A stretch of 64,000 nucleotides of DNA from Gemmatimonadota bacterium. GTDB lineage: Bacteria > Gemmatimonadota > Gemmatimonadetes > Longimicrobiales > Gaopeijiaceae. Below are positions 20,828 through 30,348 of the stretch, one piece after another. A program made the translations under genes and the position numbers. The stretch is from assembly GCA_024638305.1 (NCBI GenBank), contig JAHEKN010000288.1, forward strand, positions 23,265 through 87,264, in the 5' to 3' direction. Every line of letters begins with the position of its first letter. Positions within the stretch are counted from its first letter, which is position 1. The notes below the pieces were generated by a model. That model was not told the origin of the DNA. It did not search any database and was given only the letters and a program-made list of their open reading frames with translations.

Positions 20828-22498
20828 CTAGCGACCCTGAGGCAGCTCGGGCAATCCCACGCCCGTGAGGGCACGTCCGTCCAGGTCCTCGGGTGTTCGG
20901 ATGCCGGCCCAGGCCGCGAGCGTGGGCGCCACGTCGATCGTGGCCACCCTGTCGACGCTGAGCCCGGCCGACACGCCCGGTCCCATGAAGATCACGGGCA
21001 CGTGACGGTCGTAGTAGTAGGGCGATCCGTGGGTGGTCCCCAGAGGACGCCCCCAATCGAGCGCACCCTCCTCCATCTGGATCGCGACACCGTACCGCCC
21101 CAGAAGCCCGGGGTTCCTGCCCGGGTACACGGAATGCTGGAACAGCGTCGTCATCGAGTCCGCGCTGCTCGCCTCCAGCAGCGAGGCGATCGTCCAGGCA
21201 CGTTCGATCCACTCCACCTGGGGCGCCGCCGCCGCCATCGCGGGTGCCACATCCGCGGGATCGCCGCTACCCACTTGCCGAACGACCTGCCCCAGCAGCT
21301 CTTCCAACGGCCGGCGATCCGTCGCGGTCAAGCGACGCCCGTGCCCCCCCTGCTCGACGCGGTACTCGGGCATCTCCATCACACCGTGATCCGCGCTGAG
21401 CGCGACCGTGTACCGGCCCTCACCCACCCGGTCGTCGAGGAACTCGAAGAACGCACCGAGCTCGGCATCGAGCCGCAGTAGATTGTCGAGCTGTTCACGG
21501 CTGTACGGCCCGTATGCGTGCCCCACGCGGTCGGTCTGCGACAGCCCGATGCCCAGAAGGTCCGGCGTATCGTCGGCGCCCAGGTCGAGCTCCTCCACCC
21601 CGGCGCGGGACAGTTCGAGCACGGCACCGTCGAGTGCGGGGATCGCGTCCAGCCACTCCCCGGGCCAGGGGATGGGCCCGCCGGGAACCAGAGCTGGGCG
21701 GAAGTGGGGGAACCACGTGTGAACGCCGTCTCCCTCCTTGTCCGCGGTGTCGGGACGGGAGAGGTGGGCGTGCTCCGCCGGGACCGTGCTCTCCCACACG
21801 GAGTCGCCCGGCAGGTAGCGCCCAAAGTCTCGCCGGTTGAAGTCGTCGACCCAATCGGGAAGCTGATCGCCGTAAAAGGAGGACGTGACGAACCGGCCCT
21901 GAAACGGGCTGAACCAGAACACGGGACTCCGTGACTTCCCAGCCAGCAGCACCGCCGACCGGTCCTTGCCCGAGACCGACAGGACCCGCGAGTCCGGATT
22001 CTGGGCGAGCATCCAGTCCGCGAGGCCCGTCCGCTCGAGACGGACCGGCGCACCGGCGCCCGCAAGCGTGTCTCCGACCTCCACGTAGTCGGTGTGGACC
22101 ACGTTGGCTACCAGTCGGACCGACGCTCCGGAGCCCTCGTACCACTGGTTGGACACCATGCCGTGGCGGGACGGGTAGGTACCCGTGGAAATGCTGGCGT
22201 GACCCGGTGAGGTCTCCGTATGGGCGTGGTCGTGGGTCGCGTTCGCGAAGCTCCGACCCTCCTCGAGGAGCCGCCGCAAGCCGCCAGTGAACGCCGGCCG
22301 GAACCGGTCCAGCAGGTCCGCCCGCAGCTGGTCGACCACGATCACCACGAGGAGCCGGGTGTCGGTCGCGGCCCGTTGCTGCTCTCCCGCCTGGCCGAGG
22401 GGCTGGACGCCGGACTGGGGCGCAGCGGAGGCACTTTGGCAACACACGGTTCCGGTGAGGAGGAGCAGAGCCGCCGCGGAGCCGCTGATACGACGCAT
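20828..22498 (-). CDS. PafA-like alkaline phosphatase
   Basis: Exported phosphatase of the alkaline phosphatase superfamily, 556 residues with a signal peptide (cleavage near residue 25). Metal and nucleophile residues: D56 (VVDQLR), nucleophile T96 (HTETSPGHAS), N117 (SNQWY), and K178/R180 in SGKDRSA. The Lys-x-Arg pair is the mark of PafA phosphate monoesterases as opposed to NPP diesterases. Further metal ligands are in SQTDRVGHAYGP and SADHGVMEMP. A role in phosphate scavenging from organic monoesters is inferred. Confidence 0.87.
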   Translation of the reverse strand: MRRISGSAAALLLLTGTVCCQSASAAPQSGVQPLGQAGEQQRAATDTRLLVVIVVDQLRADLLDRFRPAFTGGLRRLLEEGRSFANATHDHAHTETSPGHASISTGTYPSRHGMVSNQWYEGSGASVRLVANVVHTDYVEVGDTLAGAGAPVRLERTGLADWMLAQNPDSRVLSVSGKDRSAVLLAGKSRSPVFWFSPFQGRFVTSSFYGDQLPDWVDDFNRRDFGRYLPGDSVWESTVPAEHAHLSRPDTADKEGDGVHTWFPHFRPALVPGGPIPWPGEWLDAIPALDGAVLELSRAGVEELDLGADDTPDLLGIGLSQTDRVGHAYGPYSREQLDNLLRLDAELGAFFEFLDDRVGEGRYTVALSADHGVMEMPEYRVEQGGHGRRLTATDRRPLEELLGQVVRQVGSGDPADVAPAMAAAAPQVEWIERAWTIASLLEASSADSMTTLFQHSVYPGRNPGLLGRYGVAIQMEEGALDWGRPLGTTHGSPYYYDRHVPVIFMGPGVSAGLSVDRVATIDVAPTLAAWAGIRTPEDLDGRALTGVGLPELPQGR

Positions 22499-22611
22499 TC
22501 GGTTTTCCCGTTAGAGGGTCGGGGACGGAGTTGTTCGGTGGGGTCGCCGGGTATTCTGGAAAACCCCGAACGATAATCGTAGGTTCTTCGAGTCCTTCAC
22601 GGGAGCCGGCC

Positions 22612-23652
22612 ATGAACATGTTCGCGGGCCTGACCGCGCTCGCCGCCCTTGCTGGCGGTATCCAGCAGGCCGGTGGGGAACCGTCGGAAACGCCTCGCTC
22701 GCAGGCGCCGCTGTTCCAGGATCAGGGTGTGCTCGAGTTCACGCTCTCGACGGATTTTCGTCAGTTGAAGCGCGATCGTGGCCAGGAGAGCACGGACCGC
22801 CCGGCGGAGATCCTGGTGGCCGGGAGCAGCGACCCCGTGCCGCTCCAGGTGCGCACCCGCGGCAATTTCCGTCTCCGGCGGTCCACGTGCAGCGACATGC
22901 CGCCCATTCGGCTGAACTTCGCCGCGAGCACCGCTGAAGGCACGGTCTTCGCCGAGCAGGACAAGGTGAAGCTGGTCACGCATTGCCGTGGGAGCGACCA
23001 GTACGAGAGAAACACCCTCCAAGAGTATCTGGCCTACCGGATCTACAATCTTCTGACCGACATAAGCTTTCGCGTGCGCCTGGCCCGTATCACGTACGTC
23101 GACACCAGCGGCGGGGACGACCCCGAAACCCGCTACGCGTTTCTCATCGAAGACGAGGACGCGCTTGCGGAACGCGTGGACGGAATGATCCTGAACGTCC
23201 CGCAGGCGCACCCCACCGACTACGAGGGGCAGCCCGCGCTGGTCATGGCGTTGTTCCAACACATGATTGGCAACACCGACTGGTCCGAGGTCGGGATGCA
23301 CAACATCGTGCTGCTCAGGACCGCGGATATGAAGCACATGGCCATACCGTACGACTTCGACTGGTCGGGGATGGTGAACGCGCGCTACGCCGAGCCCAAC
23401 GAGACACTCGGCATCCGGACGGTGCGTGACCGATTGTTTCGCGGATTCTGCCGGGAGGACTTGGACTACGAAGCGGCGTTCGCCCAGGTCATGGCGATCA
23501 GGGACGACATCGAGGCTCTGGGCCCCGAGATCGCCGCGATCGACGAGGATGCCTGGGAGGACGCGATCGAGTACATCGACGACTACTACGATCTGCTCGA
23601 GTCCGATGGTCGCCGAAACGCGACGGTCATTCGTGCCTGTCGGCGGGCCTAG
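22612..23652 (+). CDS. CotH-like exported protein
   Basis: 346 residues from the ATG at 22612, with GGGAG about 6 bases upstream. The N-terminus looks like a signal peptide. Similarity to CotH atypical kinases is suggested by the block RYAFLIEDEDALAERVDG, by FQHMIGNTDWSEVGMHNIVL and by the acidic PYDFDWSGMVNARYAEP, which correspond in order to the CotH catalytic Asp regions. The match is distant. CotH proteins phosphorylate secreted proteins; whether this one does is inference. Alternative: an unrelated domain of unknown function. Confidence 0.6.
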   Translation: MNMFAGLTALAALAGGIQQAGGEPSETPRSQAPLFQDQGVLEFTLSTDFRQLKRDRGQESTDRPAEILVAGSSDPVPLQVRTRGNFRLRRSTCSDMPPIRLNFAASTAEGTVFAEQDKVKLVTHCRGSDQYERNTLQEYLAYRIYNLLTDISFRVRLARITYVDTSGGDDPETRYAFLIEDEDALAERVDGMILNVPQAHPTDYEGQPALVMALFQHMIGNTDWSEVGMHNIVLLRTADMKHMAIPYDFDWSGMVNARYAEPNETLGIRTVRDRLFRGFCREDLDYEAAFAQVMAIRDDIEALGPEIAAIDEDAWEDAIEYIDDYYDLLESDGRRNATVIRACRRA

Positions 23653-23658
23653 GGTCGT

Positions 23659-24318
23659 CTAGCCGCGCTCCGCCCAGGGGGCGAGCAGCGCGCGCACCAC
23701 GCCGGCGGTGTCATCCGCCGCCATGACCGCGCTCGCAGCGGCCACCCCGGTCGCCTTCGTCTCCCGGGCAACGCGGTGTGCACCCTCGGGGGTGATGCCG
23801 CCGATCCCCACCACGGGGATGCCGACGTTGCGCGCCACGACGTCGAGTCCATGGAGGCCGATCACTTCCCCGGCGTCGTTCTTGGTGGAGGTGGCGAACA
23901 CGGCGCCGCAGCCGAGATAGTCCGCGCCGTCGGCCTCCGCGGCCGCTGCCAGCTCGGGGTCGTCCGTCGAGTACCCGATCAAGAGCCCGGCCGGTGCTAC
24001 GGTCCGGGCGGCCGCGATCGGCAGGTCGTTCGGACCCAGGTGGACGCCGTCGGCTCCCGCGGCCAAGGCCACGTCGAGCCGATCGTTCACGAACAGCAGA
24101 GCACCGAAGGAACTGGTCATCGTCCGAAGCTCTCGTGCCAAGGCGAACAGGGCGTCCGCGTCGGCGTCCTTGTCACGGAGCTGGATCGCGGGTGCCCCGC
24201 CCGCCAACGCGGCTCGGACGACCTCATGGACCGTGCGTGGGCCGGCCGACGCGCGGTCCGTGAGAACGATCAGCCGGAGGCGCCGAGCAAGCTCCTCTCT
24301 CGCGGCCTCACCTGGCAT
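23659..24318 (-). CDS. thiE: Thiamine phosphate synthase
   Basis: Couples HMP-diphosphate and thiazole phosphate to thiamine phosphate. About 219 residues from the ATG at 24318, whose codon lies inside the end of mltG. Signatures: diphosphate-binding IQLRDKDADA, FVNDRLDVALAAGADGVHLG, GYSTDDPEL, GADYLGCGAVFATSTK and the phosphate loop VGIGGITPEGAHRV. The usual Gln-x-Arg-x-Lys is present. Other thi genes are absent from the window. Probably translated from a ruvX-mltG-thiE transcript. Confidence 0.9.
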   Translation of the reverse strand: MPGEAAREELARRLRLIVLTDRASAGPRTVHEVVRAALAGGAPAIQLRDKDADADALFALARELRTMTSSFGALLFVNDRLDVALAAGADGVHLGPNDLPIAAARTVAPAGLLIGYSTDDPELAAAAEADGADYLGCGAVFATSTKNDAGEVIGLHGLDVVARNVGIPVVGIGGITPEGAHRVARETKATGVAAASAVMAADDTAGVVRALLAPWAERG

Positions 24319-25318
24319 CGGCCGGGGGCGACGCGCCACGGCCGAGGGCGTCGAACTCGAGCCGCGCACGCGCTTTGGCTCGGTTGTGCTCGGCCAGCGT
24401 GCGGGTGAAGACGTGCCGGCCGTCCGGGCGAGCAACGAAGAACAGATAGGGCTCCGCGGCCGGATGGAGGGTCGCGTCGAGGGCTGCTTCCCCGGGGGCT
24501 CCGATCGGGCCCGGCGGGATGCCGTCCTGTCGGTACGTGTTGTAGGGGTTGTCCGCCACGGAGTCGATTGCGGCGTAGAGGAGCCGCTCTCGGGGTCCAC
24601 CCAACGCGTACAGTACGGTCGGGTCCGCTTCGAGCCTCCAGCCCCGCTCCACACGGTTGTGGTAGACCGACGCGATGGACGGCATCTCTTCGGTCACGCG
24701 CGCCTCCGCTTGTACGATCGACGCCAACGTGACGGCCTCACGCTCCGTGAGGCCGACTTCCTCGAGGCGCTCCAGGCGGTCCGGAGTCCAGTATGCCCGG
24801 TAGCGGCCGACCATGGTCTCGAGGACGGTCACGAGCTGCGTTCCCTCCGCGAAGCGGTACGTGTCCGGAAACAGGTAGCCCTCGAGCCCGGGGCCGGGTA
24901 CACCCCATCGCTCGTGGACGCCGTCCCGCGACATCAGAGCGCGCACAGAGTCGGGCCCGAGCCCGGTCACCTCGGCCAACCGCTCGGCCATCTGGGCGAT
25001 CGTCCACCCTTCCGGGATCGTAACGGCCACGGTCAGGACGCGACCCGCGACCAGGGCGTCCAGGATCGTGGCCCACCCATCGCCCTCGTGAAACGCGTAG
25101 CGACCGGACCGGACCCGGGTGTCCGAGCCGCGCAGCCGCCCGAACAGCCGGAACAACGACGGGCGCTCGACGAGACCGCGGGCGCTCAGGGTGTCTACGA
25201 CGGTCGCGAACGAGGCTCCCGCGGGAATGGTCACCTCCACTTCCTCTCCCGTCCCCACCGAGCGGCAACCCGACGCGACGACGACGAGGGCGAGCAGCAC
25301 GGCCGACGCCCGCATCAT
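24308..25318 (-). CDS. mltG: Endolytic murein transglycosylase MltG
   Basis: Cleaves nascent peptidoglycan strands and limits their length; membrane-bound, acting outside the inner membrane. About 336 residues from the ATG at 25318, which overlaps the ruvX stop (ATGA); a GTG at 25333 is possible. The N-terminus ends in VVASGC, a lipobox-like sequence, whereas E. coli MltG has a transmembrane helix. LysM-like region about 30-110, then the YceG catalytic domain: GLEGYLFPDTY, LASIVQAEA with the catalytic Glu, DPTVLYALG and YNTYRQDGIPPGPI. Confidence 0.92.
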   Translation of the reverse strand: MMRASAVLLALVVVASGCRSVGTGEEVEVTIPAGASFATVVDTLSARGLVERPSLFRLFGRLRGSDTRVRSGRYAFHEGDGWATILDALVAGRVLTVAVTIPEGWTIAQMAERLAEVTGLGPDSVRALMSRDGVHERWGVPGPGLEGYLFPDTYRFAEGTQLVTVLETMVGRYRAYWTPDRLERLEEVGLTEREAVTLASIVQAEARVTEEMPSIASVYHNRVERGWRLEADPTVLYALGGPRERLLYAAIDSVADNPYNTYRQDGIPPGPIGAPGEAALDATLHPAAEPYLFFVARPDGRHVFTRTLAEHNRAKARARLEFDALGRGASPPADAR

Positions 25319-25731
25319 CGGGAGTCCAGCCACGTCTGGAGAATCAGCGCGGCAGCCGACTCGTCCACTCGTCCTTTCTCCTCACGTTTGCTCCGCGGGA
25401 GCCCTGACCCGCGAACGGCGCGCTCCGCCCGCACGGACGTCATGCGCTCGTCCTGATAGGCGACAGGAAGGCGCAGTTTCCTCTCCAGCGCCGTCCCGAA
25501 ACGGCGCACCTCGGCACACCACTCCGTCTCGGCCCCGTCGAGGGCCAGCGGCAGTCCGACCACGATGGTCTCGGCCCCGAGGCTCCGGGCCAGCTCGGAG
25601 ATGCGTCCAAACGGAGGCCGTTTTCCACGCGAACGCTCGAACGTGCCGTGCGGCAGCGCCAGCCGACCATCCGGATCGCTCACCGCGATCCCGATGCGTC
25701 TCCGTCCAAAATCGATACCCAACACGGTCAA
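25315..25731 (-). CDS. ruvX: YqgF/RuvX-type RNase H-fold nuclease
   Basis: 138 residues, the usual size. N-terminal motif LGIDFGRRRIGIAVSD contains the first catalytic Asp; GLPLALDG and the C-terminal DESAAALILQTWL contain the others. The family (YqgF) matures the 16S rRNA 5' or acts on Holliday junctions, depending on species. The start is a TTG at 25731; a GTG at 25725 is an alternative. First gene of the minus-strand set with mltG and thiE. Confidence 0.92.
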   Translation of the reverse strand: MTVLGIDFGRRRIGIAVSDPDGRLALPHGTFERSRGKRPPFGRISELARSLGAETIVVGLPLALDGAETEWCAEVRRFGTALERKLRLPVAYQDERMTSVRAERAVRGSGLPRSKREEKGRVDESAAALILQTWLDSR

Positions 25732-25838
25732 ATCCGACGCCTCGCCCGGTGGCGGCCACCACGTCCCGCGGGACGGAAGGAGCTATATTGTAACGGTGTG
25801 CATCCGAAGGTGTGCACGTTCGAATCAAGAGGAAAGCG

Positions 25839-26084
25839 ATGGACTACGACGAGCAAGAAGCCGGGACCCATTTCCTGGCCGGAATTCTAGTGGGAGCGGT
25901 CTTGGGCGCGGCCATTGCGCTGCTCACGGCGCCGCAGAGTGGCCCCCGCACGCGGCGGCGTATCCGGAGGGTAGCCGGTAACCTGCGAGACGGTGCATCG
26001 GACCGTTGGGAGGACCTGGCCGACGACCTCAAGGACCGCGTCGACGAGACCGTCCGTACCGCACGCAAGCACCTGCCCCGCTGA
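25839..26084 (+). CDS. YtxH-like small membrane protein
   Basis: 81 residues from the ATG at 25839, preceded by AGAGGAAA. One transmembrane helix (FLAGILVGAVLGAAIALLTAP) is followed by a basic stretch and a predicted amphipathic helix. This is the pattern of YtxH/gas-vesicle-like general stress proteins. A TATATT box at 25784-25789 may be its -10 element, but no good -35 was seen. Divergent from ruvX. Confidence 0.8.
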   Translation: MDYDEQEAGTHFLAGILVGAVLGAAIALLTAPQSGPRTRRRIRRVAGNLRDGASDRWEDLADDLKDRVDETVRTARKHLPR

Positions 26085-26092
26085 GCGGCGGC

Positions 26093-26875
26093 CTAGTCGA
26101 GCTCGTCGAGTAGGCGAACGGCACGCTCCTGTTGTTGTGGATCGACTGGATCTCGGACCGGTTGGGCCAGCACCCAGGTAAGGCCCTCCCGAGCCAGGTC
26201 CTCGCGACCCGTGGCCGCGTGGACGCGAGCGAGCTCGACCCTATGGACCAACGACTCGGGCTCGAGCTCGGCGGAGCGTGCCAGGTGCAGTTCAGCCAAC
26301 TCCCAGCTCGCCTCGTCGAAGCTCTCGCCGCCAAGCATGGTGCGGGCCACGAAGCGTTGGAGCCCACCGATGCGCATCACCTCCGCGTGCCACTGTCCGA
26401 GCACGTGGCGGGCATTCGCGTTGGTGGAGTCCAAAGCGACGGCCTGGGTCGCCACCAGTCGGATCTCCTCGGCGAGCCGAACCCGCGCGCGCATGCCGAC
26501 GGCCAGCGCACGCCGGCCCAGCGCCACCGCCAGCCACGCCATCGCTTCGGATCCGCGGGGGTTGGACTCGAGCCCGCGTCGCGCGTACCCTTCCGCCTCC
26601 GCATAGCGCGTCTCCGCACTCGCGGGGTCGGAGGTGATCATCCCGACCACGACCGACTCGGCGGCCGCGTGCCACAGGGCCGAGTAGTGCCGTGAGTCCA
26701 GTGCGAGCGCCCGCTGGAAACTGCGAAGAGCCGCTTCGGGCTCCTGGCTCCAGTGGAGACGAACGCCTTCCGTCACGAGCTCGTCCGGAGACGAGGCCGG
26801 CGGGGGGAGCTGGGCCAACAGCGCGGCCGACGACGGAGAGAGGAGCCCGAGCAAGGTGATCGCACAGCGGATCAT
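26093..26875 (-). CDS. Exported TPR-like protein
   Basis: About 260 residues from the ATG at 26875. Signal peptide near residues 1-21. The body is helical with TPR-type pairs, such as AALRSFQRALALDSRHYSAL and NPRGSEAMAWLAVALGRRAL, plus a later unit at ESLVHRVELARVHAATGRED. No catalytic motif. The 5' end overlaps the 5' end of the divergent deoA gene by 20 bp, so the start could be further downstream. A periplasmic scaffold role is inferred. Confidence 0.75.
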   Translation of the reverse strand: MIRCAITLLGLLSPSSAALLAQLPPPASSPDELVTEGVRLHWSQEPEAALRSFQRALALDSRHYSALWHAAAESVVVGMITSDPASAETRYAEAEGYARRGLESNPRGSEAMAWLAVALGRRALAVGMRARVRLAEEIRLVATQAVALDSTNANARHVLGQWHAEVMRIGGLQRFVARTMLGGESFDEASWELAELHLARSAELEPESLVHRVELARVHAATGREDLAREGLTWVLAQPVRDPVDPQQQERAVRLLDELD

Positions 26876-28190
26876 CGAGCGGAAGCGGGACGGGGAAGAG
26901 CTCCCGCCCGAGGACCTCGAGGCATTTCTTGCGGCGTACCTGCGCGAGGATGTGTCGGAGTACCAGATGGCGGCCTTCCTCATGGCGGTGTACTTCCGGG
27001 GGATGTCCGGCGGCGAGCTGTCTACGCTCGTGCGGCAGATGATAGAGTCGGGCGCGACGCTGGATCTCTCCTTCCTTACCCGCCCCCGCATCGACAAGCA
27101 CTCGACCGGGGGGGTCGGTGACAAGGTCTCCCTGATCCTGGCCCCCCTGGCAGCCGAGCTCGGGCTGGCCGTTCCCATGATGTCGGGGCGGGGGCTCGGA
27201 CACAGCGGTGGTACCCTGGACAAGCTCGAGGCGATCCCCGGCTTCCGGACGATGCTCCCACTTCCGGAATTCGTGACCGTACTGGAGGCAAACGGGTGTG
27301 CGATGATCGGTCAGACCGACGAGATCGCGCCGCTCGACCGCCGCATCTACGCGCTTCGGAGCGTGACGGGAACGGTCGGCTCGATCCCCCTCATCGCGGC
27401 CAGCATCATGAGCAAGAAGCTGGCGGAGGACCTGGACGGCCTGGTTCTGGACGTGAAAGTCGGTCGGGGGGCGTTTTTGCAGACGGAAGCCGAGGTGGTC
27501 GAGCTCGCTCGCACGATGGTCGGAATCGGACGCGACCACGGGGTTCCCACCGTGGCGTTGCTAACGAACATGGAGACGCCTCTCGGGCGGACGATCGGGA
27601 ACGCGCTCGAGGTGCGTGAAGCCATCGAGTGCCTTGGAGGGGGCGGGCCCTCCGATCTGCGCGACGTGGTGCGGGCGCTCGCCGCCGAGATGGCGGTGCT
27701 CGGGGGTGTGGCGTCCACGCTCGAGTCCGGCAGCGAGCAGGCGGCGGCGGCGCTCGATGACGGGCGCGCGATCGAGCGGATGGCACGCCTGATCGCTGCC
27801 CAGGGCGGTGATCCGGCGGTCGTGACCGATCCAGGTCGGCTGGGACACGCACCTGAACGGGTCCCGGTGCTTGCCGGACAGTCGGGATTCGTGGCGGGAT
27901 TCGAGCCCGTCCGGCTCGGGAACGCCGTCGTCGAGCTCGGAGGTGGGCGAACCCGTCTCGGACAGTCGATCGATCCCTTGGTCGGGTTCGAGCTGCACGC
28001 GCAAGCAGGGGACGCCGTGGACGCGGAGCAGGTTCTGGCGACGGTGCACGCCGCGACGCCCGCGGACGCGGAGCTTGGAGTCCGGCGAGTTCTGGAAGCG
28101 GTGGAGCTGGTGGAGGAGCCGCCCCCGGCCGCGTCCGTTCTCCTCGGACGGATGGGAGCGGAGGCTACCGGCGGATACGCAGCCGGTTGA
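26856..28190 (+). CDS. deoA: Pyrimidine-nucleoside (thymidine) phosphorylase
   Basis: Phosphorolysis of thymidine/uridine to base and (deoxy)ribose-1-phosphate. 444 residues. The start at GTG 26856 gives the family N-terminus (IIERKRDGEELPPEDLEAF). Signatures: KHSTGGVGDKVSL (phosphate binding) and SGRGLGHSGGTLDKLE, the PROSITE-type motif. The C-terminal domain (GRTRLGQSIDPLVGFELHA) is intact. It could be deoA or pdp; sequence alone does not settle base preference. It ends 26 bp inside the convergent PBP1a gene. Confidence 0.93.
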   Translation: MIAQRIIERKRDGEELPPEDLEAFLAAYLREDVSEYQMAAFLMAVYFRGMSGGELSTLVRQMIESGATLDLSFLTRPRIDKHSTGGVGDKVSLILAPLAAELGLAVPMMSGRGLGHSGGTLDKLEAIPGFRTMLPLPEFVTVLEANGCAMIGQTDEIAPLDRRIYALRSVTGTVGSIPLIAASIMSKKLAEDLDGLVLDVKVGRGAFLQTEAEVVELARTMVGIGRDHGVPTVALLTNMETPLGRTIGNALEVREAIECLGGGGPSDLRDVVRALAAEMAVLGGVASTLESGSEQAAAALDDGRAIERMARLIAAQGGDPAVVTDPGRLGHAPERVPVLAGQSGFVAGFEPVRLGNAVVELGGGRTRLGQSIDPLVGFELHAQAGDAVDAEQVLATVHAATPADAELGVRRVLEAVELVEEPPPAASVLLGRMGAEATGGYAAG

Positions 28191-30348
28191 TGAGATCCTC
28201 CCCGGTCCGGTCACAGAACTCGGTGGGCTCGGTGCGCGGGAGGAAGTACTCCGTGTACGCGTCCTCCTCAGGACACCACTGAGACGCCAGCTTGCCCGTC
28301 CGCGAGTCCACCCGCTTGGAGATCAGACCCTCCGAGATGGGCCACCGCCGAGGGATGGGAAGCATCGGCTCGAACGCTTCATCCGAGTCCTCGTCGGTGC
28401 GCCCGTAGTAGACATCGCGCGCGAACCGTCCCCAGACCGGGGCCGCGTCCGAGCCGCCCGTGGCGTTGGGTCGGACGCGTTGCGGGAGGTCCATGCCGAA
28501 CCACACCAGCCCGAGGAGGTTGGGCGTGAACCCGATGAACCAGACGTTTTGCGATTCGTTGGTGGTGCCCGTCTTGCCGCCCACCGGCACGTCCGGTCCC
28601 AGGATCGCCCGTGCCGCGGTCCCGGTCCCGGCGTTCACAGCATCCTCGAGCAGGGAGACCATGATGCGCGCCACGGGGGCGTCCAGGACCTGTTGGATTT
28701 CCGGCTCGGCCTCCCACAGTACCTCACCGGTCGCGGACTCGACCCGGGTCACGGCGTAGGGGCGGGCCTTGGCGCCGAGCGTTGCGAACGTCGAGTAGGC
28801 TTCGGCCATCTGCAGCGGAATCACCTCGGCCGCGCCGATCGCCGTCGAGGGCACGCGCTCGACCGGAGTCCGAATCCCCATCCGCCGTGCCGTCTGGGCA
28901 ACCGTCTCGAAGCCGACCTCCATGCCCACCTTGATCGCGACCATGTTGATGGAGCGCCGCAGGCCCTCGCGCATCGTGATGGGACCGTAGAACTCCTCGG
29001 AGAAGTTCTTGGGGCGCCACTCGGTGCCGTCGAGCTGGGGCAGAACCACTGGGGCGTCCAGGAACACCTGTGACGCGGGCAAGCCACTGGCGATGGCCGC
29101 GGTGTACACGAACGGCTTGAACGACGATCCGGCCTGTCGCAGTGCCTGTGATGCGCGGTTGAACTTCGAGTGCCGGTGGTCGCGTCCGCCCGTCATGGCG
29201 TAGATGCGACCCGTGCCCGGATCGAGCGCGATGAACGCGCCCTGAACGTAGGGTGAGTCGCTTCGGTCCAACGTGGACGAGTCCGCAAACTCCTCGTAGC
29301 GCCGATGCTCGAACCCGGGGCGGGCCTCGATGTCGGCCCAGCCTCGCTCCATGGAACGGTTGGCCGACCGCTGCATGGCGACGTTGAGGGTCGTGTGGAT
29401 CCGCAGGCCGGCCGTGTAAAGCTGGTTCCCGAATCGCGCATCGAGCTCCTGACGCACGAACTCGACGAAGTAGGGCGCCACCCCCTTGTCGAGCAGGGCC
29501 CGCTCCGTCGGGACGGGCTCCAGCTTGAATGCCTCGGCCTGATCCCTCGTGATGAAGCGTTCTCCCGCCATCCGGTCGAGCACCAGGTTGCGGCGCCGGA
29601 TGGCGTTGTCGGGATGCTGGAGGGGCGTATAGACCGCGGGGAGGTTGGGAATGGCGGCCAGCAGCGCGGCCTCCGGGATCGTGAGATCCGTGGCGTTCTT
29701 GGCGAAGTAGTTGCGGGAGGCGGTCTGGATCCCGTACCAGGCCTGCCCGTAATTGACCTGGTTGATGTACGCTTCGAGGATCTGGTCCTTGGTGTAGACC
29801 CGCTCCATCTGGAGCGCGACCTGGGCCTCCTTGAGCTTACGGGTGATGAGCCCCGCGCCGAGCCGCCGCTCCGTTCCGACCCGACGTGGGAACATGTTGC
29901 GGGCGAGCTGCTGGGTGATGGTGCTTCCGCCGCCCTGCACGGTCGACCGCGTGGTCACGGCGCCCCAGAGCGCCCGCGCGATGCCGAGCGGGTCGATGCC
30001 CCTGTGGCTGTAGAAGCGCTTGTCCTCGACCGCCACGAACGCCTGCGCCACGTGCTCCGGCAGGTCGGCAATGCGGACCGGTGTGCGCGCCTCTTCCCCG
30101 AACTCCGCCACGAGGGCGCCATCCGCCGAGTACACCTTGCTCGTCTGGATGGGCTCGAAGTCGTAAATCTGCGCGATGGACGGGCAGTCCGAACAAAGGT
30201 TCTTCCAGGACCCCACCACCAAGCCGGTCATGAGGAAGAAGAGGAAGATCCCGGTCAGCCAGACCATGGGCTGCGCTAGGAAGTGGCCCACCCTGCGCGT
30301 CGTGGGATGTGACCAGCCCCTTCGAAGGGCCTCGAAGACCTTGGTCAT
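28165..30348 (-). CDS. mrcA: Class A penicillin-binding protein 1A
   Basis: Bifunctional peptidoglycan glycosyltransferase/transpeptidase, 727 residues. Transmembrane helix at 29-47. Glycosyltransferase domain with catalytic E108 in AVEDKRFYSHRGID and the GGSTITQQLARN motif. Transpeptidase motifs: S408-x-x-K411 (SSFK), SxN in RRSINMVA, and K592-T-G in GGKTGTT. The C-terminal tail (about 640-727) contains two cysteines (SQWCPEED and TEFCDRTGED) and may form a small disulfide-bonded domain. Confidence 0.94.
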   Translation of the reverse strand: MTKVFEALRRGWSHPTTRRVGHFLAQPMVWLTGIFLFFLMTGLVVGSWKNLCSDCPSIAQIYDFEPIQTSKVYSADGALVAEFGEEARTPVRIADLPEHVAQAFVAVEDKRFYSHRGIDPLGIARALWGAVTTRSTVQGGGSTITQQLARNMFPRRVGTERRLGAGLITRKLKEAQVALQMERVYTKDQILEAYINQVNYGQAWYGIQTASRNYFAKNATDLTIPEAALLAAIPNLPAVYTPLQHPDNAIRRRNLVLDRMAGERFITRDQAEAFKLEPVPTERALLDKGVAPYFVEFVRQELDARFGNQLYTAGLRIHTTLNVAMQRSANRSMERGWADIEARPGFEHRRYEEFADSSTLDRSDSPYVQGAFIALDPGTGRIYAMTGGRDHRHSKFNRASQALRQAGSSFKPFVYTAAIASGLPASQVFLDAPVVLPQLDGTEWRPKNFSEEFYGPITMREGLRRSINMVAIKVGMEVGFETVAQTARRMGIRTPVERVPSTAIGAAEVIPLQMAEAYSTFATLGAKARPYAVTRVESATGEVLWEAEPEIQQVLDAPVARIMVSLLEDAVNAGTGTAARAILGPDVPVGGKTGTTNESQNVWFIGFTPNLLGLVWFGMDLPQRVRPNATGGSDAAPVWGRFARDVYYGRTDEDSDEAFEPMLPIPRRWPISEGLISKRVDSRTGKLASQWCPEEDAYTEYFLPRTEPTEFCDRTGEDLINRLRIRR

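Noticed and set aside
24319..24654. N-terminal extension of thiE into mltG
   Set aside because: The extra residues are out-of-frame mltG sequence; the family N-terminus begins near the ATG at 24318.
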